A stretch of 64,000 nt of DNA from Dryococelus australis (GCA_029891345.1 CM056993.1:108801800-108865799), one strand, 5' to 3'. Positions 49,758 through 60,436 are shown, numbered from the stretch's first letter. The notes: a model not told the origin generated them from the sequence alone. A program made the numbers and translations.

Positions 49758-52700
49758 TGGGGCTGAATTCTACCGACAAACTTCGTGAGGTGATTCCTTG
49801 TATAAAATCAAGTGACAAATATATAGGACAATTATACCTAAACTAAATATTAAGGGTGTAATAAGTCCCCGAAAATGGAAATTTTGGAAAGTATTTTTGC
49901 GAAATATCTGAAACCAGGTGCAATGAAAGTACAATTTATGGAACATTGTTTTATGTTATCGGGATCTTCAATCTCAGAGCAAAGAGACAATAACAACACT
50001 CCCCATTACGATAATTGATAACAACAGGGTTGGCCATCCTCTTATTGCCAGCAACTTCGTTACCTTTGAGAATTATGAATGTTTGATGCTAGTTTATTAA
50101 GCAGTATGACCTACAAAACAAAAATTGTACCCTTGTTGCAAATGCCTAGGGCCTTCCGTTTTCGTTTAAAATGCGCATAAAGAGTCCGCTGCTGCGATAC
50201 AGTACCTCATACGTAGGCAATACGCTCTGCATGCGTGTATGGTACACATTGATTACAGTAGGTGTTGACCTTGTTCGCCGCTGCTCCCTTCTTAGTTTGA
50301 GGTAGATAGTTAATATGGAAAGTAATCATGACCCCAAACTTGGCCATTTTTGCCCAATTGCAGTACTGCCGCGATGTGCATGCCCTGTAGTTTGAACTTT
50401 CCCTGCGTGACAGGTGTAAGGGGCTTAGCTCTGGGGCACAACGCATCCCTACATTGGACCTCCGACTCTCCTTTTATCTGTAGGGTAGGTTAATAAAAAA
50501 AACGTCATTATTGTTTTACTACCCACCTCGCCTGCTATGGAGAAACAGATGGCGAGAAGAATCCTGAGCGGCGTCTTGGCCTTGTAGGAGCGGTGCGTCC
50601 AGAGGCGGTGGACACCCGCTGTCACGCCGAAGCCGCCGATGAGGCCGGCGAACACACCTGGGGGACAACACACTGCAAGTCAGACGCTGTCAGATCCTGT
50701 TCGTCAGCTGCATGTTCTAAGGCCACCCATAGTCTACGAGGTCGCCGTAACTCAACTGCACAGGTTCATTTCCTCGCTGAGAGCAGTATAGCGTGTTAGC
50801 TGCCCAGTATTTAATAACTTGTTTCAACTTTGGGCTTTTTTGCCAACAGCATTATCAAAACAATTAGGGATGGATATGAAGTTACCAAGGTATTTAAGTA
50901 AATAAACATTTTGAAATGTTTGTAAACGTTCTCTGGCGTAGTTTTGTGGCAATTAGAATATTCAGGATGTAGGTATGTCAATAACACCGACAAACTCCTT
51001 ACGAAAACATATGAAGAAAACTTAGAAATCACTTTTTTCCTAAAGTGATCATTGAAGGAGCAATATCCCCCCCTCCCTCCCTCCAATAGCTGAGTTTAGT
51101 TAAAAAATACTAGAAAGTATCTACTTATTATTAGGTGACAAATCACGTAATAGTAATTTGTATAACGTAGATATTGCACACCAAAAACTCGGTTGGTAAT
51201 ATTGTCACCATTCATGAAATAAATGGGGGAGGGGGGAGGGGGTGTCTCCACCGTACGTTTATATGAGATTTTGTAAAAGCATGCTGTAAACCATTGGTTA
51301 AGACAAATTATGAATCAACACAACTAAATGAACAGAAACTGTCACTTTGTCAGAAAACTGTTTGGTTAACGGATTTCGAAACACCCATGCGGACATTTAA
51401 AATAGAATGTGATTGTCGTGACAGGTAGGTAACACACACTACACAGGAATTGTGATTAAACTATACGCGAGTGTAAAAGGAATATGGCTCGCTGTTCTTT
51501 AGACGTGCAGAGTCGTGTGCCAGGTGTAAGTCCAGATGAGTTGCATTAACGAATGATGATGGCACGTTGATGTATTTTGGACCATTAAGGGACCACACAG
51601 TAGTGAATAAGTGGTAATGTTCTGTGAATGAAAAATGAACACAAGCCGTGTAGTACTGTAGTAAACGGACGTATTGAAACATCACAAACTTGTACATTTA
51701 CTGAAGAAAGTGCTCTAATCAACCATCGACACGCCTAGCACATGACTGATTGCAGGCTGCATTTACGGCGATCGCTGTCAGGCCGTCACTACCGTATTGT
51801 GCAATCATATGCAAATGTGTATGCTGTTCACGGTAAAGTGAGCACTTTTTAAGGTTCGTCTAGATTTTTCTTTTATATAATTTCCACGTTCCTGCTGCCT
51901 TTTAATACAAACATTGCAATGTGACCAATAAACACAATGTATATATTTCACCGCCCTCAAAATTTAATGCCTGAGGCTGCAATAAGATATATATTTATTA
52001 GTGGTTGATGCCTGTTGAGAGGGCATTAAAAAGTGCTCATTTTACCATGAACAGCCTATAGTAGTACCTCCCGGGTTGTGTGTTGCCTACTTATCAGATC
52101 ACTCACATATTGTTTGAAATTTACGTAAGCATTTCTAGAAAACTGTTCACCTGGCGTGTTCCGACAAGATGACCTTTTCTGTTCATTTAATACTACTGAT
52201 TTGTAATTTGTCGTAACAAATCGTTTACAGTGTATTGTTACAAAGTTTCATGCAAATGTAGTGTGGTGACCCCCATTTACTTAATGAAGGGGGATGATGC
52301 TACCAACTGAGTTTTTCGAAGGTGTAAGTTCTCTGCTACACGAATCACTATTAACCGTATTGTTACTTACCTAATCGCAAGTACATTCTGATATTTGTAA
52401 GTAAAAGCATTTTAAAACTCAATTTTTGGGCACGCATAGCTTAAGGAAAAAGTGGTACATACTTTTCAGTCCCATGTTTTCATGAGCTGTCACCACAGCT
52501 GCCAAAATCACCTTATCAAATATTGGCGTTAAAGTTTGTTTACATTTAGTTTTTCAACTGATATATGTTTTTTAATTTATAGGACCTATATACATATATA
52601 ATTATATATATATATATATAAATGAATGCGTAAGTTTCATTAAAACTGCCAATTAAAGTGTGGTAATATTTCAAATCACGTGTTTATGTAAACATTGTGC

Positions 52701-55700
52701 TAACTTTAGTTCAAGGACATGCTTTCGATAGTTTCAGTGGCAAAACAGCCGACCACTGTTTGAGGTGGCTTGCGCACTCTATATAAACACTATTATGAAA
52801 CAAGTTAGTAATCGAGATGTAGTGTGTGTGTGTTCAGCAATCCAACTGATAGTCTTTCAAGAGGAGATGAAACTTGGAAACTTGAGTGCGAATATTAGAA
52901 GGATATAGAATGTTAGTTACACGCCATAATGACAGCAAATCTGTTGATGGGCCGAGCACAAGGTTCCCCAGCTCTTCAATAACAGGAAAATGATACAGTA
53001 ATTCAGAGTATATTTGTGGAACAAGGGAGGTAACGTTATCAAATTTAAACTTACGTGGTGGGGACAGCGGAATATGTTATTGAACAAAAGGTAGTAGTTT
53101 TTACAATTAAAAGCCTGCAGATGGTTTGAACACTATGATTGCATTAGATCACGTATGGAGATTAAATTGTTTATAAAACCGTGCTAGTTGAAGAAACCCT
53201 TTAACAAGAAGGTAAACATGTCCTATTTATAGTTAATGCAATTTCGAACTTCACATAAGTATTACAACATTAATATTGGTCTTTGAATTGCCAGAAAAGC
53301 ACTAAATAAAAACTCCAAGCGGTTAAGAAGTGACCCTGGCGTGGAATGATCCAGGGTGGAAAGGGGCACTAAATTTTTCTTTAGAAAGTAGAAGAGGAGC
53401 ACAATCTTTTGGCATCAAGTTATGAAAAAAAAAAATAGGTATTGAAATAACTTATTACTTATCATACTTTCCCTCGGAACATATTCTCGCCGAATTGATG
53501 TAGCTTTCTACTAACTGTAAATTGTTTTGTTAGGTGTTAAATATCGAATTTATTCAAAATATGTTAACCAAGAATGTACTTAGCACTTCTACAGCTGTGA
53601 AAAATTAAACTTTCATACCAATACAAGTAAAGGAGAAGCGGAATATAATTTTCTTCAGAAAAATGTTGGAATATAAATTAAATCCTATATAATCTTCATA
53701 TGATTTTTCTTGGTGAGGATAAGCAGGATTTTAACGTAAAGAGTGAGGGCATGAGAATGTATCTGTTAAGGAATTACACAAGTATTTTCCTTAAATGGGG
53801 ACGGAAAAAACCACTTGAGGGAAAAATCCATCCCCAGAACAGCCGGACAGGATGACATAATTGCGAGTCTCACATGCTGTCGCGTCACAAAAACACGTTC
53901 GGGATAGCAAATTAAAATTGAAAGGTACATAGCACATAGGCCTATTGTAAAAGCTCATTCACGCAGTCAAGTTTTTCTTCAAATTGCCTTAAATTTCTAT
54001 TGAATTAAATTCTTTGAATGTTATATGATGTCATAGAAACGTTATAATCGTGGCCATTTTCTCTTTCAAGTTCTTGAATTTATCTTTTTCCTTCAAGATT
54101 TTCGTATAGAACATGCTCTATATTTTCTTCAATGTAAATTTGCAATCGCTTAAGCACAGCTTTTCTAGGAGTATTAATGGAAGTAATATAATAATAGAGT
54201 CGTGTGCACACATTTAAAATGTTTACAAAATAAGAATGTATATCTTTTATAAATAAAATATTCAATCAAATTAAGAAAATTACTTGGGGTTTAACCAATT
54301 ATTTTCATGTCGTGCATGAGTCATAGCTACTTCTAAAAATTTACTTTTGGTATTTTTTAAACTGGTTTTATTAAAAAGTTTGTAATAAATTCTCACGTAA
54401 AGACTTGAAAGCTTATTGACTGCAATTTATTGAAAGGCAAATTAAGTGATTTTTGGTATAATAAATAGAATTCAAGTAATTGAATTCAATAAATATTTGA
54501 TCGCTCGAGATGGCCTTAAGTCAGACACGTATCCTAGGGAGGGGTACAGGGGATCCGGGCCCCTCCTAAAGGCAAAAATAACTCTTCAATAGAATGTACG
54601 GGAAAATATAGATCAGAAATAAAACTTGCGAGATATAAAATTTTGAGAGAAAAATCTTGCTCACGAAGTAGTAGCTGAAGTAGTCGCCCATACAGCATAA
54701 TCCTAAGCTTCCTTTTATTTTCATCTGGTCTCTTATTTTATTGCAATTTAAGTTATAAACATATTTTTGTTTAAACTGCGTGCTCACGTGCAGTGTTTTA
54801 ATGCGTAAAATAATATTACTTTTTGTTGGCCACGTCACATTATAATGAAAGATTACATTGTATGAATAAAAGGTAACAGAATAATATTTTCCATAGTTTC
54901 GCTATTTCTTTATATTGCGGAGGGGAAAGTGCCCCAACTTCCCCTCCTCACTCACCACATGGTCAACCCGGGCTACAACCATGCTGACCCTCCTTAAGGA
55001 GGAGTGTTGAATGCCATTTTGAGTACTGTACATATTTTCTTGACCATTAATTATGTTTAAATTAATTTTTGGTAAAATATGACTGAACATTGAACATTAT
55101 TTAATTATATTTTTTATTGTTTGATTTATTACACTACTATCGCTTCTGTAGCTATTCTCAGAAGGTAATCAATAACTGATTATGATTTATTCTACATGGT
55201 AAAGAGTGGTGGTGTAGTTGTTAGATTACTTGCCTCCCACCTGAGCGAACCGCGTTCGATTCCTGGCGGGTCGCATTTGGGAATTGTACCAGAAGTTGAT
55301 GCCGGTTGGCTGGTTTCCTCGAGGATCTCCCATTTCCCCTGTCCTTGCATTCCGGCGCTGATCCACACTTACCTCGTTTCACTCTCATCGGCTCTCAAGA
55401 CCTCGATATTAAGAACCGCCCAAATCTCTCCATTCTACGTGGAAAACAATTAAAAGTACTCCATTAATATTACAGTTACGCAATTATTTAAGTGATGTAC
55501 TATGCCATGTCACAGAAGAACTTTTGGTAACACTACAAATATAAGTGGATATGCGCCTGCTGTCAGTGATGTGATAAACATGCCATATATAGTTTGTGTG
55601 CAGAAGCGGGAGAGGAGGTTACTTACTGTAGATGTGCGTGGGGATGGTCTCGTAGACGGGTATGGTGAGGAGTCCGTAGCCGGCGACGCCATGCAGCAGC

Positions 55701-55834
55701 GCAATGTAGAGGACGTTACTCCAGATGATCTGCGACCACCAGTTCTGGAAGTACGGGTCCGGGCTTTTGGCGCCCCCCTCCTGCTCCCCCGGCATCTCTA
55801 GGGGCGGCGGTGCGGACGTCGTGTTGGGCGCCAT
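29724..55834 (-). CDS. Acyl-CoA Delta9/Delta11-type fatty acid desaturase, five coding exons, long C-terminal tail
   Basis: Join of 55834-55627, 50657-50527, 45279-45074, 37004-36822 and 30738-29724, giving 580 residues. Phases are consistent: Ser70, Lys182 and Lys243 are split codons and the Glu113/Asn114 junction is in phase 0. Family knowledge: these ER membrane di-iron enzymes insert a cis double bond into acyl-CoA using cytochrome b5 and oxygen. Seen here: HRLWTH at 86-91, HRVHH at 123-127, HNYHH at 263-267 and NSAAHIWG with His234, which together are the expected histidine ligands. Hydrophobic segments lie near 36-56, 67-84, 187-204 and 212-233. The catalytic core ends near residue 326, the usual family size. 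The remaining 250 residues are polar, rich in Ser, Lys, Glu and Asn, and look disordered. The start ATG has context AAAATGG. Substrate specificity cannot be read; it could be a housekeeping or a pheromone/hydrocarbon desaturase. Confidence 0.93.
31414..33293 (+). mobile_element. Short Ty3/gypsy-like fossil: LTR, gag, LTR
   Basis: Direct repeats lie at 31414-31857 and 32848-33293, differing by about 20% by eye, so old; the left one may begin further upstream. The left repeat is followed by TGGTGTCAGAAGTAGGATGG (31859-31878), a classic gypsy primer-binding site. The only coding part recognised is gag: a coiled-coil stretch at 32.2-32.5 kb with a seven-residue repeat, then KPASYDDQTSWREYQQQFE and LNGWSAKQQAYYLAAVLRGP, which are gypsy gag hallmarks. 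No pol region lies between the repeats. Broken, with several breaks. It is antisense to the desaturase. Confidence 0.75.
32343..32426 (+). repeat. Four 21-bp repeats encoding a heptad coiled coil in gag
   Basis: Four in-step 21-base units encode DSVNEGM, DSVNEIV, NSVNDMI and DSVENKI, with hydrophobic residues at fixed spacing, as in a coiled coil. They lie in the gag part of the short gypsy-like fossil. Confidence 0.7.
34830..34915 (-). repeat. Possible decayed tRNA-like SINE head
   Basis: The minus strand has GAGTTTGAGTCCC (box B-like) about 40 nt after a box A-like GTGCTCTGAATCATTG. It is too diverged for a working tRNA gene; the tail is not defined. Confidence 0.3.
34929..36370 (+). repeat. 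Diverged tandem array, about six units of 200-340 bp
   Basis: A recurring block, TTTATATGGC.GCCATTTTG-like followed by AAAATAA, appears near 34929, 35272, 35556, 35777, 36043 and 36236. Between blocks, other phrases recur in the same order: GCATACAAAGT.TG..TTGAATTTGG and AAATTTGATGGAAGTCAGTTA followed by a TTCC..GATATG phrase. Units are strongly diverged. Unit 1 is enlarged by an alternating purine/pyrimidine tract. It lies wholly inside desaturase intron 4. Confidence 0.6.
35119..35175. repeat. Alternating purine-pyrimidine tract (ACGT/CACG-rich)
   Basis: About 57 bases of nearly unbroken alternation such as GTACGTACGCACATACGCAC and GCGCACGTGCACACAC, then a run of A. Such tracts can adopt Z-DNA. 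It sits within the first unit of the intronic tandem array. Confidence 0.8.
36822..37004 (-). CDS. Desaturase coding exon 4, transmembrane pair and NSAAHIWG
   Basis: 183 bp with acceptor GTGTTTTCAG and donor GTAAGC. It encodes residues 182-243: the second pair of membrane segments (about 187-204 and 212-233), then NSAAHIWGYRPYDK. His234 in this motif corresponds to an additional iron ligand in the mammalian enzyme structure. The split lysine codons at both ends join correctly to exons 3 and 5. Confidence 0.92.
37189..37303 (-). repeat. 3' LTR of the Mag-lineage fossil
   Basis: 115 bp, TGTACC...ACTACA on the plus strand, matching 43026-43136 with scattered differences and two small gaps. Being on the low-coordinate side of a minus-strand element, it is the 3' copy. 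Confidence 0.85.
43026..43136 (-). repeat. 5' LTR of the Mag-lineage fossil
   Basis: 111 bp matching 37189-37303. On the minus strand it is followed by ATAGTTGGCGATAAGG, which probably includes the primer-binding site (TTGGCGATAAGG). Confidence 0.85.
43290..43380 (-). repeat. Possible decayed tRNA-like SINE head
   Basis: The minus strand carries GGTTTCAAATCTTGG (box B-like) downstream of AATACCAAAGCTACACC (a poor box A). Weak; it may be chance. Confidence 0.22.
45074..45279 (-). CDS. Desaturase coding exon 3, second histidine box
   Basis: 206 bp with acceptor TTCTGCCTAG and donor GTAAGC. It encodes residues 114-181 plus two bases of codon 182. It carries NWVRDHRVHHKFSETDADPHN, the second histidine box (His123, His126, His127), and the adjacent conserved ETDADPHN and RGFFFAHMGW stretches, which are diagnostic of animal stearoyl-CoA-type desaturases. 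It ends ...DPVVIFHT(K). Confidence 0.95.
47297..47308. promoter_or_regulatory. Perfect palindrome containing a CRE-like TGACGTCA
   Basis: CGTGACGTCACG is a 12-bp palindrome around the core recognised by CREB/ATF factors. It lies inside an intron, 150 bp from a strong hairpin. Single site by eye; function not shown. Confidence 0.3.
47451..47477. repeat. GC-rich perfect hairpin
   Basis: CGGCTTCAGCGA and its exact reverse complement are separated by GCT: a 12-bp stem with a 3-nt loop, next to a T-rich tract. It is in a desaturase intron. No run of U/T follows on either side in a terminator-like way, and this is eukaryotic DNA. Confidence 0.85.
48761..49021 (+). pseudogene. Remnant of an unidentified, probably transposon-derived protein
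   Basis: One frame begins MSKEKILYNAIYSETESCDG with an acidic stretch; a different frame then reads HLRPGRCVLVEYGGKNKSYK followed by FVGICQ and a DSEEVEMMVLKF stretch, ending at the TAA near 49021. The pattern (acidic linker, then a PG.FVLVEY-type beta-rich C-terminal segment) resembles the C-terminal parts of unnamed insect repeat-encoded proteins I have seen, but I cannot name the family. One frameshift separates the two parts, and there is no visible 5' portion. Confidence 0.3.
49692..49756. repeat. Long (TA)n microsatellite
   Basis: About 65 bases of uninterrupted TA/AT in the intron between coding exons 2 and 3; self-complementary and likely length-variable. Confidence 0.97.
50527..50657 (-). 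CDS. Desaturase coding exon 2, first histidine box
   Basis: 131 bp with acceptor TTGTCCCCCAG and donor GTGGGT. It encodes residues 70-113 and contains GVTAGVHRLWTHRSYKAK, the first histidine box (HxxxxH, His86 and His91) plus the RSYKAK motif typical of acyl-CoA desaturases. The exon is GC-rich compared with the surrounding intron, as are the other coding exons. It ends FSIAGE in phase 0. Confidence 0.92.
51823..52055. mobile_element. MITE copy 1 with GCTGTTCA(C/T)GGTAAA ends
   Basis: 233 bp. The left end GCTGTTCACGGTAAAGTGAG and the reverse complement of the right end GCTGTTCATGGTAAAATGAG match in 18 of 20 bases, continuing into CACTTTTT. No coding capacity. The interior aligns with 60207-60436 (CAATAAACACA.TGT.TAT, CACCGC, GGCT.CAATAA). 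Non-autonomous DNA transposon; superfamily not assigned. Confidence 0.85.
55204..55455 (+). repeat. tRNA-derived SINE
   Basis: Head with box A (GGTGTAGTTGTTAGATTAC, from 55211) and box B (GTTCGATTCC, 55254-55263), i.e. RNA polymerase III promoter boxes in tRNA spacing, then a GC-richer body (GGTTTCCTCGAGGATCTCCC, CATTTCCCCTG) to about 55.45 kb. It is antisense to the desaturase, 170 bp from coding exon 1. The short open frame over it is not a gene. Confidence 0.75.
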
Positions 55835-55867
55835 TTTGTCGTCGTCTGGCCTGATCTGCCGTCGTTT
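55627..55867 (-). CDS. Desaturase coding exon 1 (with 33 nt of 5' UTR)
   Basis: The acceptor reads CTTGTGCAG before 55867 and the donor GTAAGT follows 55627. The ATG is at 55834-55832 in a good Kozak context. It encodes residues 1-69 plus the first base of codon 70: a Pro/Gly/Glu-rich cytosolic start, then the first membrane segment (about residues 36-56). The eleven codons between the acceptor and the ATG are open. In the candidate upstream exon ending at 60519 the same frame reaches a TGA with no ATG before it, which supports this start if that exon is real. Confidence 0.9.
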
Positions 55868-58415
55868 CTGCACAAGCGGATTTGTACACTTTCAGTTTTG
55901 GGAGGGAGGAGGTAGAGGCGTACCTAGTAAGGGTTACACTAATTGAAGGAAAATGAGAGTGTTTATACTGACGTTAGCGATGATGATACACATGTTAATT
56001 ACTAGGATACACGTGACAAATACTAGGAAAAGTATTACTTCACAGTATAATAAAATGCATCACAGTTTGCACCAATTACGTATTCTCATAGCAATTAAAG
56101 GCTTATTAATAATTTTAATGCCGAATGTTTACAAACTTAGGGGCAAAGGATGGGGTTAGAACCCCCATATTCTCCCTTGGCCACACCACTAGTACTATGT
56201 GGGGGGAGGGAGGGAGGATATATAATTTCCCCACTGTGTAGGTACAGGTATAGACTTTTGAGTTGTGGCATGGGAGGGGGCACTGTTTCAACATAATTTT
56301 AGGAATCAAATTTATTACATAAGATCCGTATTTTAAACTATTCTGCTAAATATTCACAGGACAGTTTCCTGTCAGTGTGAGGGTTTTTTTATTCGAGGAT
56401 TTGGGGGGAGGGGTGTCCCCTTTTCCTGGCAATACTGCGGCTTTGTCTGCTACTTATTCCATGCGCGGTTTTGAGAATACGAAACTGGAAGAAGGCTTCA
56501 CCTCTTCGTGGTGGTGGTGGGAACGAGTGAAAGAAGTATTTTCTAAGTCCATGGCAAAATAAAAACAGTATAAATGAGTCTTCGAAAGACAAAATATATA
56601 TTTATGCCCACAAAAACACACATAGGGTCTACTTTAGTGTTATATTACAGTTGTAGACGACTTGGGAAATCTAATTCTAAGTACCTATTAAGTATTTAGT
56701 AACAGTGTAAGTTTTATACTCTTGGCCTCCGAAATCAGTTTATTTTTTATACACGTAATTAATAAGAAATTGTGTGAAACTAACATATGTGTTTATATTT
56801 GTAACAAGTCTACAGTATTACTTTTCGATGCATGAATGATCATCATTAAGTCCAAACAATTAATAAATGTGATAGCGGCGGAATGGTACAACGTAGGCAG
56901 AAGGAGGTAAATAAACAGGGGTTTTCGAAAATGTTCAGGGAATCTTGAATCAACTATAGGACACTAGTGAAGTTATTTATGCATAGTCGGTTATTGCTAG
57001 ATAGGAGAAGCAAGAGTTGAGTCCAAAGGATTCATTTCCTGGACTGAATGGTCAGCAATCACAGAAAAATAATACAAAGCGATTTTGTAGAGCTGAGACA
57101 ACACTGGCAGGACCCAAAAATTGTCTATGAAAAGTGAGAAGAGGCAGTTGTGTAAAATTAAAACATGCTGAAAATTAAATCAAATTCTGCTGGAGGTCAC
57201 TTTCTTGAATAAGACGTGTTTGCTGAAGATGACTCCTATAGACAGCAACAGACAAGAGTATGTACAAACTATGTTTGCAAGAATCATATGCAAAAGTAAC
57301 TATTATCTGCAGTAGTCAAACATACCAGCGAAGAAGACTCGCTAGATAAAGCTCTAATGGTACTTTCGTTCTGTGTAGTGTAGACTGTACTACAGTAAAG
57401 TAAACGAATAACAAAAAAAGTAAACAACGACAAATGTAATGCAGCCTATACAACAATATGCTTGTTCATTTGAAACACAAATACAGTATGATTCCACTAT
57501 CGAAATTGGTGTATTACCGCACAAGTAAAATAAATAAAGTAAGCATATTGGCTAACATAAAATCATACGATTTTATTCAAAGATCCCTGACCGAGATCCC
57601 ACAGTAAATTAAATCTATGGTCCAAAAGTGGCAACAACAGTATGTAGACTCAGACCTTGCACAGAAATATCGGTGGCTAGTATTCAGAAAGATAATGGAA
57701 ATGTCATTGACAGCTACAGCATTTACGAACATTATGTTCACAACGATTTTGAGGTTTTTCGTTTCAAATCAACTTAATTTTAGACTTTCATGCAAAATAG
57801 TGTATTTCAGTCATTTTCTTGGGGTACTGAGTTCAGCAATGGGGGCATATGAATATGTATAAAGAAACCCAAGTTACTAGATGTACCGCTCTCTTGTGTT
57901 GGTACAGTGTGAGAGTATGGAAGATCGCAAATTCTGCATGTTATGTTTGTCGTGTTACACTTCTAGCATAAAGGCATTTGTTTCGTAAAGTATAAATGCT
58001 GAATTTCCAGATATATAGGTTCTTACCTTGCTCACTTCGCGGTCTGTTTTTCCAGTATCGTGCCAGGGAATGCTGCGCACATATCCTGTTAAGATGGACC
58101 CCTATGTTCGCTTATGATTCAATGTGCACGGAGGTTGGCATTGTTTTCCAACATTTTACAAGCATTCGTGTTCATTAATATATTCTATACTACAATTAAC
58201 GACAGTTACGTACCTCTAGTTAGGCTTCTTACTTATCTACGAATAAACTGGTCGCACAAGCAAGATCTGATGTTGTAACAAGGTCATGCGATTAAAATAT
58301 CGCAACCTAAAGTGATCAAACATCTACAAACTTCCACAAAGGAAAATGTGTTGGGATGATAGTTCAATTGCAGAAGCAATGCATGTAGCCCATGGGATAA
58401 GTATTCAGAAATACA

Positions 58416-58420
<5 letters not shown>

Positions 58421-58457
<37 letters not shown>
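58421..58457. repeat. (GA)n microsatellite
   Basis: About 37 bases of uninterrupted AG repeat, ending just before the Tc1-like element. Confidence 0.97.
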
Positions 58458-58461
<4 letters not shown>

Positions 58462-58472
58462 ATGTGTGGGTA

Positions 58473-59345
58473 TACAGGTTGCTTGGAAATTCCCCATACA
58501 AACTTCTAGTAATTGTAGAGGGGACTGAGTAGATAGATCTTTTGAATAGGAACCCATGTCCGGAAATGTACCGTTACCGCGCTACAACCATTTCAAATCA
58601 GGTGTATCACTCATCCACTTCCACTTAGGGAAATAGCAATGTCTTGGATGTGGCTGTGTTGGTATGCAACTGGGTAGGCAGTACATTACTTCAGACAATC
58701 ATCTGATGGCACACGACGTCTACCCTGCCTTGAGCCCCATTCACGCGCCTTTGTGTCTCCGATTAACATTGTTGAGTACACGTTTGCGGAATATGCAAAC
58801 ATGATCCTCGTGTATGACGCAGCTGAAGGTAATGGAAGAGCAGCTCTTCGGCTGTATTAAGAGCGTTATCTACAACGTGCGACGCCATCGCATACACTTT
58901 TCGCCACATTTACGCAACGGCTCCGAGAACAAGGCACCTTCACCGCCGACAGGAACGACTGTGGTGCTCCAAAGAGACGCCGCACTCTGGAATTGGAAGA
59001 GGCTGTACTGCATCACGTTGAACAGAGCCCGTCAGCGAGTACGCGATCAGTTGCGTGTGCACAGAGTGTTGCTCCCAGCATCGTCTGGGAGGTTCTGCAT
59101 GAGCAACAACTACATCCTTACCACCTCCAAAGGGTATAGTCTTTGGGTCCAGCTGATTTTGCACCACGTGTTAACTTCTGCACGTGGTTCTTGAACCGCT
59201 GCACCGACGAGCCCATTTGACTTGAAATGGTTGTAGTACGGAAACGGTACGTTTCCGGACTTGGGTTCCTATTCAAAAGATCCGTCTACTCAGTTCCCTC
59301 TACAACTCCTAGAAGTTTGTAAGGGGAATTTCCGACGACTCTGTA
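58473..59345 (+). mobile_element. Internally deleted Tc1/mariner-type transposon with long inverted ends
   Basis: 873 bp flanked by TA on both sides (58471-58472 and 59346-59347). The inverted ends are about 125 bp; the left begins TACAGGTTGCTTGGAAATTCC and the right, reversed, TACAGAGTCGTCGGAAATTCC. Near-identical inner parts include GAATAGGAACCCA and CTACAACCATTTCAA. Inside (about 58.85-59.2 kb) the plus strand encodes the helix-turn-helix N-terminal part of a Tc1-like transposase: ELEEAVLHHVEQSPSASTR, then VWEVLHEQQLHPYHLQRV, a stop, SLGPADFAPRVNFCTWFLNR. The DDE catalytic half is absent, so it cannot mobilise itself. The internal stop sits where related proteins have Gln. Confidence 0.85.
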
Positions 59346-60206
59346 TATACAGGAAAAACCGCAATTCATGAGTTCCATTCGCCACAGGCAATTGTAATAC
59401 TCTTGTTCTTCCAAACATTAACATTACCGACATATGAAGCATTTGGAAGAAGAAAAAAAACTAGCAGCTATAGAATGCTTTGGAACGGTATAATTTCACA
59501 AGTAAGTGAATTCGTGCGAAAAACTTAAACTATTTCGCTAGACTTATAAACCTGTCCCATTCAGTAAGTTGAAAAAGAATGAGAACAGCAAAAATAACTT
59601 AAGTACTGTGAAAAAAAAAGCTGGTATTTCCCAGCCTACATGCTTCCTTTAGCCTACTGACTATTCGTATTTCTAGACGAGAGTAAAGATAGACTGGTCT
59701 TATAGTTTTAAGCGAAGTAACCTACAATAGTATAAGGCTGGAAATAAAATAAAATCTGGATTATATGCACTGTATGTAACGAAAACATAACAAGTAACTA
59801 GAGCACGATACTTCGTGCATTTAGCCAAAGTTGAATATATTGCCTTTGCCAGGTAATTTAACTGTACAAAGCACCTACATGCGACAAACTGGGTGGTCAA
59901 AAATATCCTTACATAAGGCAGCAGTCAAAATGTGAAACGAGTGATAATATATGCTTAAACATCCAATTACAAGACACTCGGTAAAAATACCGGAAACATC
60001 TTTTCCTCATCGAATTTTGTGGTACGTTTTTTGGAACTGCATCTGTTGTGAACATTTGCTTACACTGTAGAGCAACAGAGCAATTTCTGTAAAAAGAACC
60101 ATGCAATGAGAAGCGGATCACACGAATGTACGATAAATAACAGCAAGGAGACTCGGAAGTGCGCCGGGGTGAAAATTGTTTGCAAACTTCACCATGCTAA
60201 GTATAA

Positions 60207-60436
60207 GTTGTTCACGGTAAAGTGAGCATATTTGAGGCCCCAGTTACTTTTTCTTTTGAGCCATTTTATAGCCTTTAACCACCTTTTTAAATAAATATTG
60301 TAATGCGAGTAATAAACACAGTGTGTATATCCCACCGCACTTGGAAGTTAAGGTCTAAGGCTACAATAAAATACATTTATTGATTGTTATCCCAAATGAA
60401 AGGGCTTTCAAAAGTGCTCACTTTACCGTGAACAGC
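60207..60436. mobile_element. MITE copy 2, beside the candidate first exon
   Basis: 230 bp homologous to 51823-52055 with the same GTTCACGGTAAAGTGAGCA ends in inverted orientation and alignable interior. Its right end is about 80 bp from the donor of the candidate leader exon, on the intron side. Confidence 0.85.

Larger units (their letters stand above)
45280..50526 (-). other. Desaturase intron 2 (between coding exons 2 and 3)
   Basis: Starts GTGGGT and ends TGCCTAG. Mostly AT-rich. It holds a GC-richer patch at 46.8-48.3 kb (hairpin, CRE-like palindrome), a remnant reading frame near 48.8-49.0 kb and a long TA microsatellite. A further GC-richer patch at 50.17-50.46 kb near the 5' splice site has a 79-codon minus-strand open frame of unknown nature. 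Confidence 0.8.
50658..55626 (-). other. Desaturase intron 1 (between coding exons 1 and 2)
   Basis: Starts GTAAGT and ends GTCCCCCAG. It holds one MITE copy and a SINE, listed separately, and a short TA tract near 52.6 kb; otherwise AT-rich sequence with nothing recognised. Confidence 0.8.

Noticed and set aside
55253-55263. Possible functional tRNA gene
   Set aside because: Boxes A and B are present, but the acceptor stem does not close and a SINE body follows directly.
57617-57862. 81-codon plus-strand open frame
   Set aside because: No domain, no GC rise and no splice signals; probably chance.
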